Source: Icerya purchasi (Eukaryota; Arthropoda; Insecta; Hemiptera; Monophlebidae). From it: DNA of 64,000 nt. The stretch covers positions 300,081,756-300,145,755 of the forward strand of contig CM077115.1 in the NCBI GenBank assembly GCA_039619475.1, written 5' to 3'. The notes beneath the pieces are model-generated. The model was given only the letters and a program-made list of their open reading frames with translations. It was not told the origin of the DNA and did no database searches. Made by a program: the position numbers and the translations under genes. Below are positions 46,691 to 59,415 of this stretch, piece by piece. Numbering within the stretch: position 1 is the stretch's first letter; every line of letters begins with the position of its first letter.

Positions 46691-47464
46691 ATATAATGCT
46701 TATGTTTGTTATTAACTAAATTTTAGCAACACTTCCTTTATTTTAGTTTTGCTGTAATATATTATATTAATGTAGTTTTCGCCCGAAGAGATTATCAATC
46801 GTCAGCCTCCTTTACCCACAACTAGAAGTAGTCGCAGGATTCCACCAAAAACAACAAACAACGTGTCTGCATTCTTTAATATGGAATAACTCTTTGGCCG
46901 TCTACACACTGAGCCTCTTCTATGTTTGTTACATGAATACGGATTTAACAAGAACATAACTCACTTGTACGGAATTTTAAAATAAAATAGAAACTTTTCA
47001 ATCCTCCTTCGGAAATCGAGTAACTGACACACCTCAAGAATTTGTGCATAATCCGCTCTTCTTTGAACTGGCTCTCAATACCTAGTATCATAATTTATCC
47101 TGTATTCGCTGTTCTATGCGGAAAAAACAGAGCTCCCGCATAATAGCTTTTCCAAAAGGTAATAATAAATCGACTTACTAACTCTGGTTCCGTTATTACT
47201 ACTATTATTACTATTAATCTATAATTATACAATTACTTTTATTAATCTGATTATTCATTTCACTATACCATCTCAAATAATCAATGTAAACATGAGCTAA
47301 ATATGTTGTACAAAAGTAGACTTATTGTTTATAGAGGGTATTTAATTTTAGATATTAAACATAAATTTAGCTCACGTACTTTCGAATACTACATTTATTT
47401 TAAATTATAATTGTAATGTGCATTTTGTTTATTTAAAGAATAAATTTGATTTGATTTGACATAT
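46691..47464. other. Mostly unassigned; ends in a (TTGAT)n LINE-like 3' end
   Basis: No clear protein motif. AATAAATTTGATTTGATTTG at 47437-47457 looks like the 3' terminal repeat of a plus-strand non-LTR element whose body is too decayed to recognise. Confidence 0.35.
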
Positions 47465-48919
47465 TACCGGTCTGACAAGTGGAATAGATGCTATCACTGC
47501 CATACCAGTTTTATTTGCACAGCAGGTGTAATTCACTCTATGCTAAATTTAAACGGCTTCAGCTAAATGTTAATGATCTGAGATATAGAGAAAGGGTCAT
47601 ACTATGTAAAGGATTTATTCGATCCTTTTATGCGTATTGCTCGTGTGTGTCTACGTCTCTCCATCTGTTTTGAAATCAGTCAACAAATTACAACGAAAAT
47701 TTCCCCTAAATATTGGTTCTTCTGTATATATAACAACTCCAACATCAGTCACAAATGTTATTTGTAATATTCTTCTCCTTGATTTATTTGTAATTAAATC
47801 TATCATCATTTCCGAATACAGAATTACTAAGACTACCAGACTTCTCACGAGTGCAGTATTATATTTAAGTCCTGATTTGTTTAATAAATTTAGGGATGTC
47901 CTACCAATAAGAAACTGTAAATCTATTATTATGGGGATGCTATAATCTCTAAATGACAATCCAGATGGGACAGTTGTGACACACATGGGTGGTGACAAAA
48001 CTTATAAATTTTTTCCTAGTATAACAATTAGATTCAAAGATAAACATATTAATTTTCATAGTACGCAGGTGTTCTCTGGGCAAAGTTTGGTAAACATCTG
48101 CATAGATTTCATTTTACTAGTGAGCCAGAGTGTAGGCTATGTGGTAGTACTACTCCCTCCCGATGATGATATTAAGCACCTTCTGTACGACTGTCCCGCT
48201 TTCAATACTTTACGTAGTTTGCATCGCCTCTCGAGTTTACACTAACACCTGGTGGTAATATCGAGAGCTTTCTTTTATTTTCTAAATCAGCGATGAAGTT
48301 GAAATTTTCGATTAGCTAATAATTAATTATTAATATTTGGCCTATTATTGAAGTCAACCGTGAATACAAATTATGGAAAACTTAATCAATTCTGTGCAGT
48401 CTGCGTGCTTCGCTCAGCGTTATCATTAACTATTATACGGATGATCCACATATGTATCATTGACTAACACTGTACACTCACAGTTTATTTCGTATTGTTA
48501 TCATTAACATCTGTCGTATTTATTAACTTCGCCATTTCATTATGACTTTCCTATTCGTATTTATTCATTTTTTGTTTCCCTCTTTTCATGAAGTAATAAT
48601 TTTCTATTTCTTTTTCTTTTCATGAAGTAATCATTTTCTATTTCTTTTTCCTAAACTTCAGCCTACTTATTTCAATTTATTATACCCTTAATTACTTACA
48701 GTATCGGGGATTCATACTTTTAGTAGTACACTTTGCACAGGGAGTTTTCACACACACATTATTTATTTTAAGCTTTTTATTACTCGTTCCTTTTTCTTTT
48801 AATTCCCACTATTGGTTAAATTTGTTCTTACACAATACTTTTATGTCATACACGATTCAAAAAATAAATAAATTTGTCCTTTCAGAGGTTATCTGGTGGA
48901 GCAAAAAAAAAAAAAAAAA
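47465..48919 (+). mobile_element. R1-like LINE remnant: RT C-terminus, zinc tail, poly-A
   Basis: Frames with shifts: LRYRERVILCKGFIRSFYAY, SVLKSVNKLQRKFPLNIGSS, TSVTNVICNILLLDLFVIKS (RT C-terminal connection). Then TQVFSGQ, KFGKHLHRFHFTSEPECRLC with DIKHLLYDCPAF (a CxxC...HxxxxC tail in the R1-like style), and a natural end KSAMKLKFSIS at 48318. The 3' UTR contains a 32-bp duplication and is followed by an A run 48903-48919. At least three frameshifts. Confidence 0.72.
48591..48655. repeat. Two tandem copies of a 33-bp unit
   Basis: TTTTCATGAAGTAATxATTT then TCTATTTCTTTTTC, twice in a row with one difference. Confidence 0.9.
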
Positions 48920-49600
48920 CTCTGGTTCCAACTGCAAGGGTTAACCATTTTCAATTAAAATTATCTCCGCTCGAAAATTCAATTCAGCAGTCAATGTCAT
49001 ACACGATACAACCAAAGATTGGTTGACGGCGCCAAATGGTTTTGCGCTGAGCCCAAAAAAAAGAAAAAAAAAAAAAAGTTGTTTGAATTATACTATTGTC
49101 ATTACACCCACCGTTATGAAGCGGCCATTACTAAGAGCGATGAAATCTAGTAGAGAAAGGCCGTGTTCTAATAGGATTTCTTATTTATTTTGAACAACGA
49201 GCCGGCAGTATGATAGTTTAAGGAAAATAGTTGTGAAAATTAAAAGAAACAACGCTTAATCGGACACTGAAAAGGTATATGTTGAATGATGCGCTTCCCA
49301 AACATAATAGAGGGCAGTTTAAGAAAAAGAACAGGAGCGGAAGAAATATAAATTTCTTTCGTTCGCTAGCCTTTTCTTAAACTGAATACACCTGTCCCCG
49401 GGTCAAAGTTACGGTGTGAAGATGTCGATGCGGACAGAGAATGGCTTTTGGAATTTGCGCGCATATCTCACTTCCGAATTCTAAGAACAACCGATCAGAG
49501 TTTTTCCTGACCTGAGTGAGGCGTATGGGAGGAAAAGTTACGAGATGATAACCAGATCTGAAGAAGAAGTTTACGCAATTGGCTATTCATTCGTCCCGGA
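48920..49600. other. No gene recognised
   Basis: Transition from AT-rich repeats to the CpG-richer stretch; A runs near 49051-49076. Nothing coding recognised. Confidence 0.45.
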
Positions 49601-50300
49601 ACTAGCAGCGTAATAGTGTAGTTTGCAAAATGACGGCGCATCTCGCCGTCGTCGTCCTTCCAGCTAAAGAACCGCCGAATGAAGTAATCGTTTCAGATGC
49701 ATTCTCCTGTTTTATAACTGAGGCACTGCGATATTATTATAACAAGCCGGTATTATGATATCCAGATCACGGAGTGGCGTAGACGCACACGTTCGCACCG
49801 GACACGAGAAGAACGTCGCACATGTAAGTGCTGTATCTTTTGCATGGCGCGTGCGTGCGCCTATATACCTGGTGAAGAAATCATCGTGACTTCTGGTTCG
49901 CGCCCGAGAAAAGGTGGAAGAATTTTGCGCATGCGCAGTGTCGGTCACTTTCGCCGGTTCATTGCCGTTACCGAAGAGTCCGTATCTACGTGTACGTAGT
50001 TAAGCAGACGATTGTTCTCTGCATTTGGACGCCTTCGACAACTTTTCGCTGTTGAATACAGTCGGCAAGAAACTTGGAGCAGAAGAATCGCTCTCAAGTC
50101 GACCGGTTGTTGTATCTGTGATCGCGATTATCGTTCGGTTGATGGACAATTTTTTTTCGATCAGATTGCATTTTTTCGTGAATATTGCGCGTGAGATCAA
50201 TTCTATCTTCGAAAATCGAGAGTATTAAATTTCGAAAAAGAAGTCGATATATCTTTTTTTTTTCTTTTTTTGCGACCGCCGTTATTCGGTATTTATTGTC
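49600..50300 (+). promoter_or_regulatory. Candidate promoter and 5' leader of the gene starting at 50716
   Basis: Noticeably CpG-rich. TGCGCATGCGCA at 49926-49937 is a perfect match to the NRF1/Ewg palindrome, which sits in many metazoan promoters. A TATATA at about 49862 lies upstream. Sequence then becomes AT-rich again. The transcription start cannot be fixed by eye. No mobile element was recognised between 48.9 and 56 kb, as expected around a conserved promoter. Confidence 0.45.
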
Positions 50301-50555
50301 GTTTTCGATTCGAAGCGAGCATAGTAAATACAAGACTATACATATATATTGCGACAAAATTTATTCGCGATAAAAATTTTTGAACGAATATGTAGAGAAA
50401 AGTTTTATCGGTTTTTATCGAGTGCATAAGCGTTTAAAATTAATTAATTCGGATAATTAATAAATAGCTCGCGGTGGTGGTGAAAATACCACGAATAAAG
50501 TTCATTTAATTATTTCGTTTTGTTCGCTTAAATCGATTAATAAAATTAGAATACT

Positions 50556-50624
50556 ATGAAGAAAGATCTTCTACTTTGGTTGGCAGATTTTTGGCACATT
50601 CGTTTTGAAACCAAGACGCTTTAA
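50556..50624 (+). CDS. Possible short upstream ORF (22 codons)
   Basis: ATG at 50556 opens a frame MKKDLLLWLADFWHIRFETK and closes at TAA 50622-50624, 91 bases before the main ATG. It would matter only if the leader is transcribed through here, which is not shown. Confidence 0.25.
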   Translation: MKKDLLLWLADFWHIRFETKTL

Positions 50625-50715
50625 GACACGCATGCAACGGTGTCCTCTTGTCTCTCCGCCGATTGGTCGAAATAAGAAGATCGCCCCCCTCAACAAGTAG
50701 AGCCTTAACGAAAAA

Positions 50716-50794
50716 ATGTGCACCACCCGGATGTCCATAGTCTATTTTATTCTACTAATTTGGACCGCGTTGTACACAGTTGAAAGTCAACAAG
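50716..50794 (+). CDS. First coding exon of a secreted or membrane protein (signal peptide)
   Basis: AAAAAATG gives a good start context. The 26 residues are MCTTRMSIVYFILLIWTALY then TVESQQ: a short polar/basic start, a 12-14 residue hydrophobic core and a small-residue cleavage site (VES-QQ is likely). This is a textbook signal peptide. The codon after QQ is split by a donor, CAAG|GTAAAG at 50794/50795, a phase-1 intron, which is very common directly after signal-peptide exons of cell-surface proteins. A second in-frame ATG lies at 50731. The mature domains are not visible, so the protein cannot be named. The surrounding 49-56 kb has few mobile elements, consistent with a long first intron. 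Confidence 0.6.
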
Positions 50795-52027
50795 GTAAAG
50801 TAAAATTTAACTGATTTTCACATAAATTTTGGTAATATATAAACATTGAACGTTACGCGGCTCTTTGCCTTAGTCGGGATAAGAAAGAGTTTATTTTTCT
50901 GGATGATTTATTCCCAAAACCACCCTAGGGTAATATTAATATGCATTAATAGAGAGATGCGCGTACATCGGGAATCAGTGACAGATCTGATAACATTTTC
51001 TTCAAAGAGACTTACATAACTAAGTATAACATAATTGCGAAGAAAACTCGGAAATAATGAAAATTAATCATCAGTTTTATCTGGCATAAAATCGTTGATC
51101 CTACAATCAACCTCTCAATCTACCCTACTGCTAAAGATTCCGTGAGTAAACGCGTGAAACACTTGATGCGGAAATACTGTTAATAAATGTGTAATTTTAA
51201 AAATTCAAGATTTTCTCGGACATACGTCGCTTATTTTTACCAGTGTTAGGAGAACTATAATATAATCGAAAAGAAGGGAAATTTGATTATACTTGAATGT
51301 ATATCGTTTGAATATTGTTTTTTCTACAAATGAACGTATATTTTTGTCTTTCGAACTTAGTAGGACAAAGTATAACGTAAAAATGTTACAGATTTCGTTA
51401 CAGGAATTTTCAGGCGATTGTTTTGCTACTATGATTTTCTTACTATCTATCCGCAGCGTCGTCGGAGACTTGGTTGCAAGATTTACTTCTTATTACTTCC
51501 GGCGCTACAAATTTCGTTCTAGAATTTCTCGTTGTCCTCAAAGTGAGAACGAATATATAGTCATACAAACGCTCATGTATTATCCGAATTTTCATCTGTC
51601 TGATTATCATTTTGTTTTTGACGTTTTGATATTTATAATGGTATTTTAAGATACTCGAGGTAAAAGAAAGCGTACGGGGTACTTCTAAAGGAAGATGTCG
51701 CGAGGCTTAATTTCATTCGTTCAGGTAAATTTTACGTTAATATTATTTATTTATTTATTCGCGTTACCAGAATTAACCCTTAAAGATGGGTCATTTACCA
51801 TTTATAAATTTAAAGGTGTCAAAAATGACGTTACCAGTTAAGGGTTAATATATACGTCTTTTCCTGAAAGTGAAAGAAATAATATAGCCTAGTAGCGGAA
51901 TTTGCTTCATATCCGGCTTCATTTTGATCTATTTTCAAATTCTAATTTTGAGCAGTGGATTCAACCGAAATTTCATTCGTTTCTGCCTGCTTTTTAAGTC
52001 AAAATGCCATTTAATCAATTTTTCTAG

Positions 52028-52132
52028 ATCGGACATTTTCGTTTATTTGCCGATTTTCTCGGCGGGTTGCGTCAATCAGCACTAACCTTACGCCCGAGCA
52101 TGCAATCCGAGTGGAATATTATAGAACAAAAA
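52028..52132 (+). CDS. Candidate second exon (105 bp), weak
   Basis: Bounded by an acceptor (TTTTTCTAG at 52019-52027) and a strong donor (AAA|GTAAGT at 52132/52133). Joined to the 50716 exon in phase 1 it stays open: D, RTFSFICRFSRRVASIS, TNLTPEHAIRVEYYRTK, and leaves in phase 1 again. No domain is recognised. An open 105-base frame between plausible splice sites can arise by chance, so this is only a lead. Confidence 0.28.
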
Positions 52133-55100
52133 GTAAGTACTCTGACAGCTGTTTCCTTAGCCTATCAGATGTGTCCCTAGTACAGCTCCGGTTACCCCAG
52201 TGTAATTTCTATTGTCGTTTTTTGTAATTCTTTATCGATACTTTATCGATACTCAAACTGGCTGTTGGCGGTGAAGAATTTTCGCGCGTCGTTTTCGATC
52301 TTGCGATAGTTTTCGAAGCTACCATAATTTTTATGAGCGACGTTCGTGATTCGTAACCGTTTCGATCGGGCTAAGTTATTATTTTATTCTTATTGTTTTT
52401 TTGTTTTTTTTTTCGATAAAAGCACGTTGGAAACAAGTATCTGATTAAGCTCAGAAGCAACGTTTATGGAAGGCTGACGAAATTTCAGAAATATTGAATC
52501 GAAAAAGGTTAAAAAACAACCTTTATTCCTTTTTCAGGTTTGAGTTTTTGGTAGCGTCATGCTGATAAGCGTATCGATCTTCTTCATCGATTTTTATTGA
52601 GGTTGTTGATAAAGTGGACGCGGATTGCCTCTTCTTATTCTTTTCAAAGTAAAAATCTTAATAATTTGTTGTCGGCGGTCAGCGCAGGAAGTTTCCGCAT
52701 ATTTTAAACATAATTGTAGGATGCTCCGTGCTTACGACTTGTTCAGAGCGAAGATCGTCAGAAACAGAAATTGACTGAAGGAAGGTATGATGAACAGATC
52801 GCTGAAAGAAGATTGGATAACGTGTAAAGGCCTTCAACAGTTGTAGATGCTTTGATTCCTGACTTGCATTAATCGGTTTTATTGAAGAAATACCCCTTCT
52901 TCTTTTCAGCGGAGTAGAGGAACATTTTCTCTTTGAAAAATTTGTTTTTTTTAACCAGGGGTCTTTTTAATTTCTCCAGCACTTCAAGACGCACGAAAAG
53001 AAGCAAATTAATAAAATACGAAACATGAAACATCGTTTGTTTTCATTTAGCTGTATCGAAGGAATTGCGCATTCATTTTCGTTTAAAGAAGGTTCGGTGT
53101 CTCCTCTTTTCATTCCTTTTTTTTTGAGTCTTCATCCAACCTCTACCATCAACACCTTTAAAAACTTATAATAAAACTATGCACGACGGCGATTGTGAGA
53201 AGTTTTTTTGATTAGTATTTGCGACAACACAAACATCTCGGAACAGGATCTTCGTTTGAAAGAACATACTAAGAAATCTAAATAAAATATTCACAACATT
53301 TTAGGATCACACAAAAATTTAGTTTAAAACTGATTTCAAAGAGCTTGTTGGAGAGAACAAGGAGGGAGGAACAGATTTTTTGATTATGTAAAGACTGATT
53401 AGTGCGAGTCGACCAGCAACATTTCGTTACTGTTGTCGATATTTTCGGAAGAATTTAACAGCGAACATTTTAGTGTGTTAACGATTGAAGTATTTTTTAT
53501 TCACTTGTTGTCATTCACGAATAATTTCAGATATTTCTATTGTAATACGGACACTGTACATTTTAAGGTGCGTTACAAACTGTATTGTACTGATATTGTT
53601 CACATTTAATTGTAAAAAATTTGTAATCCGAACCATAAAATTGTAAAAATAGAATAAATTACGGGATAAACTCCGAAAAAGATAAATACAATATGCGTCG
53701 TCGGAGACATTTAATTATCGACAGGATTTGGTTTTAGTAATTTCATTCGATGAATTAACGGCGAACAAAACTGAACTCGCAAAAAGTTGACAGTAGTTGA
53801 AATGGGAATCTGTCGGATTGTTTAAGTCTGGTTCTCATTTTTTCAGAAGATTGCAGATTTCACTTAAATATCAACACAGTCTAGAAGGTTAAGCTCCCTC
53901 CCCCCAGTTGTATTTTTATAATCTCGCATAGAAGTGAGGCAATATTTGGGTGTAGCGCATTTTTTTAATAGTCAACAATAAGATAATAGGGGAGGGGGGT
54001 ATCTTTTGAAACACGATGAAGTCCGCAATCAAAGGAGATTTTTCGCATCAAATGATCACCAAAAATTATTTTAATAGACTTTAAACTATTAAACGTTATA
54101 GGTTGTTGTTCCATATTTAAAACAAATTAGGTACATATAATCAATTTTAACAAAACATATAAAATACAAAAAAACAATTAATTAATACATATATAAAGAA
54201 TATTTTCTGGCTAATTTACATGTAAACTAGTCAGAAAATATTTTTTGTATATTAATTAATTGTGTTTTTGTATTTCGTGTTTTATTAAAATTAATTGAGC
54301 GTTCGTTTTAATCTCTGTTTCGCGTAGTACCGGAGGAATCCTTCAAATAAATTATACCCTTTCGTACACGATTTATTGCCAGGGAGTACTTTCAATTTCC
54401 TTTCGTCCACACAATTTTGAGGTGAATTTTTATTTCGATTTATTTTGGCTGTCAGTTTCAATGAAATAAATTCAATTAGAGTTTTTTTTCTCGTAAATAT
54501 GATCGAGGGAGCTAGCAAAAAGGACATATTTCATTATGCGCTTTTTATAAACGACTTCGTTATCTGTGTTAACAAACCTCTACTTCCGACTTTAAAAACT
54601 TCTGTCAAAATAAGTGTGATTTTTGTTGTCCGTCTGTATACGGTTAAATTTTAATTACGTAAATAAAATATTACAAATAATATGTACACGATAAATGTAA
54701 AAGAAATCCGCTATGCAATAAAAATAATAAAAATAATTTGAATAATAAAAATAATTTGAGTAATAAAAATAATTTGAATAATAAAAAATGGTCAAAATTT
54801 TCCCCTATATTATGTTCTTGTTAATAAGTAAAATGACAGAATTATCCAAATACGATTTACTCGTATATATAGTATTTACAACTAACACCAATTTATATAA
54901 TAAACCTATATAATGTAAGCATATTTAGATGCAAGAAAACTCGTCGACAAGCGTATAGCTTGACGAGGAAATGTGTAAGTATTAATAAATATATATATTT
55001 TCAAAAAAAAAAAAAAAAACGTTGAACACAATACCAAATGCGAGTAATAACAAATCAGATTCTGGAATTCATAAAAGACCTTCGCTTTGCCCGGATCTCC

Positions 55101-56159
55101 AACTTCGACGTTTAAAAAAACAAAAGTCCTATAAAGAGTAGATGAATAATAAATGCACAAAAAATAAACAAATTTTAAAGAAAAAAAGAAAATTTTTCTG
55201 CCGATTTTGTTTCGCATTCTTCTTGCATTGAAGCAAAATCATTTTTTAGATTCCTCCGTTTTACAATAATTCATTTCTACCGCGAACGTAAACAATTATT
55301 TCATTTATAAAGATGGGTGTGTCTAATTTTAACGAAACTTACGTTATCGACCAAACAATAAAGAGCATATATGTACGCTTACAGATATGGTTACATGTAT
55401 TTAAGTCAAAATCTGCAAAACATCTCAAGGGGGGAAAAAAAAAAGAAGCATTCAATTAAAGAGATAAGTTGAACCGTTAAACAAGATTTTAAAGACAAAA
55501 TTGAACGGGTTAAATTTAAACATTTTACACTGCCAAATAAAACGGAATTGTTTATTAAATACAGAAATCATCGTTGCTTGTAAGTAGAAAAGCTGAAAAC
55601 TTAAAGAAACAAAATTTTACATTTATTTGAAAAATTTCTATGATCGCACATTGAAACGAAAAACGTAACGAACCAACAAGCTGTGTACTCTGTTCCGTAA
55701 TCGCTCGTTTCCGGTTGTCTAAAGTTAATGAGAACGAGTAAAAGATTTTACAAGTGTATGATAAAACAAAATTGAAGAAGGCTCTAAATTTATAAATTAG
55801 ATTGAGCTGTTATATTTTTTTGTTTTTGTGCGAATGAGGCTTTAACGAATAAAAGTTTTGAATTATAAATGTATGTATCCATTTTCTGTTTTGTCACTTT
55901 ATTAATTATATATAATCACACGTATTACAGAAAATTATAATTATAAAAAATATAAAATATAGCCCACATGTTTCGGAGTTACATACATGAATTCACGGCA
56001 AGAAAAACACTTGTGTTCATTTTTCGGCGGGAATTTTATAAATATTCTTCTTTAACGCATCTACCGAAAGAAAGAAAAAAGAGATAAATTTTAGAACATT
56101 TCCTTTTGGACTGTTTTTATCGTGATGAATTCTGTCATTCCATGCGTTGTGCCATTCGG
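52133..56159. other. Intron-like, few repeats
   Basis: No mobile-element protein, no recognised exon. It contains one 18-bp tandem repeat (54716-54787), an A run at 55003-55019, and an inverted match TATTTTCTGGCTAATTTACA / TAGTCAGAAAATATT near 54200-54245. Confidence 0.45.
54716..54787. repeat. Four tandem copies of an 18-bp unit
   Basis: AATAAAAATAATTTGAAT repeated with single-base changes. Confidence 0.9.
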
Positions 56160-56675
56160 CGGCGCGGTTTAAATTTTCCCATATCGATAATAATGGGCTA
56201 TTCTACGACGCTTCTCTTTCTTACTCTACTCTTTCTTATTTTTCGGTTCTGATTTTTCAACTCACGCATTCTCTAATTGCTAATCTATCGCTCAGTCCTG
56301 ATTAATTTTTTTTTAGATCTAAAGTCCCATTTCAAAATTGCGGCTTCATTTCCTCTGATATTTACACTACTATCGATGGCTTTTTGGTTCTTTTCATCCG
56401 ATTTACTCGGCGATACAAATCACATCTTCTTCGAATGCGCGTGTCTATGTTACAGACACAGACCTCCTGAATCTTGGTTTGCCTAGTTCATATAATGCTT
56501 CGTTTATTCTTTCTTTTCTATCTCCGGCGATCATTCCTGTTATAGCGTCCTTCATTCTACCTCTAGCACTATTCTCAATTCTAATTCGTTTCTCTCACGA
56601 ATATAATCTAACGCTGTGTAATAATGCCCTCGGCTGGCGATCCTCAAAAAAGATACTATCGATGGCTTATTAACA
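56160..56675 (+). pseudogene. I-type LINE 3' remnant
   Basis: SSDLLGDTNHIFFECACLCY then RHRPPESWFA, stop, and SSYNASFILSFLSPAIIPVI ... PLALFSILIRF (56400-56610). GDxNHIFFEC is the zinc-tail end of the I-type LINE also present at 13.8-16.1 and 25.4-26.0 kb. The part upstream is too decayed to read. Confidence 0.6.
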
Positions 56676-57240
56676 TATTAACAACGCTGAATTCGGGTTC
56701 ACGCTGCAGAACGGAAAACGGTTTAATATTTCGTCTCCGCTCCTAGTATTTCCACCTGTTTTTTCCGCGATTGCGCGTTTTTCTTTTTGCCTTCTCGTTC
56801 TCCAATGTTTGTTTGTGGCCGAGTTCTCGCTTGTTTCTTGTTTATCTTCGTCCCTCCGCTAAAGATTCTCTTTCCGCCTTCAAAAGTCTCAATCTACACA
56901 TTCGGCGAGTTCTTCGCTTTTGTTTTCATACTTGGCTATTATACGTACATTTTAGAGCTTTCTTTATTTGTATCTAGGCCTTTCTCTCGTCTTTCTCCTC
57001 TTGTACCATTCAAGTTCGACATTTAGCCTTGTTCATTTAAGCGCAATTGAAATCTTTCATGTTTTCCATCCATTTCGCCAACGGGTTTCTACTCTACCTC
57101 TAATCTATTCCCGTGTAAATTTCTAGTTGTTTTTTGCTATATATATATATCGTTTGCATCTTTTTTCAATGCGTCTAAACTATTGGAGTCTTCTCTCTTT
57201 AGTTTCCGTTACTTTCAAGAATGATCTAATACTGCCGTTC
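56676..57240. other. Pyrimidine-rich stretch, nothing recognised
   Basis: Overlapping T/C-rich open frames (e.g. 56787-57026) are compositional and show no motif. Confidence 0.45.
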
Positions 57241-57242
57241 CT

Positions 57243-57357
57243 TATTCTGTTTCCATCTCAACATCCATCGCAACATCCATCTCAAATCTATCTCAACATC
57301 CATCTCAACATCCATCGCAACATCCATCTCAAATCCATCTCAACATCCATCTGAATA
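57243..57357. repeat. Minisatellite of CATCTCAACATC-type 12-bp units
   Basis: About ten units of CAACATCCATCK/CAAATCYATCT in two higher-order blocks. Confidence 0.9.
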
Positions 57358-57415
57358 TCCTCATTTCAGCTACTTTTAATTTTTGATGGACCATTTTTCT
57401 GAATATATACACACA

Positions 57416-57418
<3 letters not shown>

Positions 57419-57469
<51 letters not shown>
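57419..57469. repeat. (AT)n microsatellite
   Basis: About 25 uninterrupted AT units, the longest dinucleotide run in the window. Confidence 0.97.
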
Positions 57470-57473
<4 letters not shown>

Positions 57474-58900
57474 CACATGGTACCACTGCCTTGTAAATCA
57501 TTCCTTTATTTCTGCCGCTCGTTCTAAATCTTTATCCCAATTTATTAAGTACTTTAGACTGCATATATTAACTCTTCTAATTTTTTTTCACATTGTATTG
57601 TCCATAATATCGGTATATCCCTCCTTCGAAGTAAAAATGCCAAAAAATGATAACATCTAAATCTCCTTAAATCTGAAAAATTTTTCCCTCAACTTTCTCG
57701 CATCGCTGCTCCGAGAATAAAATAGAACTAGAACAATTTAAAAATAAAAGAAAAATGTTCTTAAGTTCCTTGGCAGTATGCGTATGTGTGTGTGCGCGTT
57801 AGATAAATTCGAGATTTTTGTTGTCTGCAAATATTAAACGCGTAAGAGTTTGTCTTGTTAAAAATCCTCCTTCTCAGAGTTAATTTTTTATATTGACCCC
57901 TGAAGGGAGGAAAGGGGGTACAAAAAGAGAGGGTGCACAATTTTAATTCTATAGCTGGTGCAACGTGGAAATATTATTACGTAAGCGGGAGTTGGCTTTA
58001 CCGTTGATGAATTGTTACAATGCTAATTACGCAACCGAGAATATGAAATGAACGGAATGCGAAGAAATCTGTCGAATGGAATTCTCGTTCGGTTTTTTCG
58101 TTTTGGTCGCGGTTTATAATTCACATCGAAATTAAATAAACCGCAGTTCCGGTTGCAATGAAAATTAATAAATTAGAAAAATAAAGCGACAGGAGCACCG
58201 CGCTCGCAATTGTCTGAATAACGATTATTGGCGAATTTTCGAACTGCACGACGGGTCGCGGTTAGTTTCATCGTCGTTGGTTGTCGCGAAATTGAAAGAA
58301 AAATAAGAAATTAAATTCTGATTGGTCCGTGTCGGAAACGGACAAAACGCATATCAGGAGTATGTTGACGACAGATTTTTGTTTTCGGCGGCATGCGCAT
58401 TCCGCATTCAGTACCGTTGAAAAAGTTTACTTTTCGCAAAAAGAGAGAAATCTGTCTGGTTTGTGCACCGGTCGTTGCTGGTAACTTAAACGATTCGGAA
58501 TGCAGAACAATTGCGAACAGCGGTGAAAGCGCTTAATTTGCCATCTTCGAAATTCCGACAGTTTGATGAACAACAACCAATCTGAGAAAGAATACGACCG
58601 AAAAAAGAATTTGTCTTTCCCCATTGTTTCTGCAAGGCTCAATGTAAAAACGTAATCTGAAAATTTAATATGACACCGAATTTTCACTAATTCGCGTTTA
58701 GATTCCGATAAATATTCATAATATGGCTAATTAGGGAAAAGGGGTATACCACACCCATAGTTTCTTAAAAAATTATTTATAACGCCGTTTAGAAAAAAAG
58801 AACAATATTACTTTTCTTATTTCTTTTTATTTTATATTTAAAACTGAAATCATATGATTAGCTTTGATTTATTATCTTTTATTATATTTACATACATTCA
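57470..58900. other. Intron-like, nothing recognised
   Basis: Mixed AT-rich and moderately CpG-containing (58240-58460) DNA without recognised coding sequence. Confidence 0.45.
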
Positions 58901-58921
58901 TATATATATATATATATATAA
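58901..58921. repeat. (TA)n microsatellite
   Basis: About ten TA units. Confidence 0.95.
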
Positions 58922-59104
58922 ACTCGGCCACTTTGGCCTCGAAAGGGACTGTGCCCCTTGACCTCTCCTGCTTTCATTTCTGTCTCTTTCTCTTCTATAC
59001 TTTGTATAAAATGATCAAAATTTACAACGTAATTCTTACTGGCATCAACACATACAAAAAATAATATAACCACAAAAATCCTATTCTAACATTTACCTTC
59101 CGTT

Positions 59105-59415
59105 ATATAAAATTAAGACATTTTTTCGTTACATTTTTCGTTACATATTTCATTACATAAAATTGTGACATTTTTTAAATAACAATAACAAAAATCCTAC
59201 AAAATATAACAAACGTTACATAAAATTGGGACATTTTTCTGGGACATTTTTCTGGGACATTTTTTTGGGACATTTTTTTGGGACATTTTTTTGGGACATT
59301 TTTTTGGAGACATTTTTTGGGACATTTAGCGTTACATAAAATTGGGACATTTTTTGGGACATTTTTCTGGGACATTTTTTGGGACATTTAGCGTTACATA
59401 AAATTGGGACATTTT
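59105..59415. repeat. GGGACATTTTTT minisatellite with higher-order units
   Basis: Some 15 copies of a 12-15 bp unit GGGACATTTTT(T/C)T, interspersed with a longer unit containing GTTACATAAAATTGGGACAT at about 59215, 59330 and 59390. On the minus strand it reads as repeated ATGTCCCAAAAA, giving a spurious frame of MSQK/NVPKK repeats. Confidence 0.92.

Noticed and set aside
51293..51649. 118-codon plus frame downstream of the signal-peptide exon
   Set aside because: No acceptor in a fitting phase and no domain; reads as intron sequence.
59175..59387. Frame with repeated NVPKK/MSQK units
   Set aside because: A minisatellite read on the minus strand, not a repeat protein.
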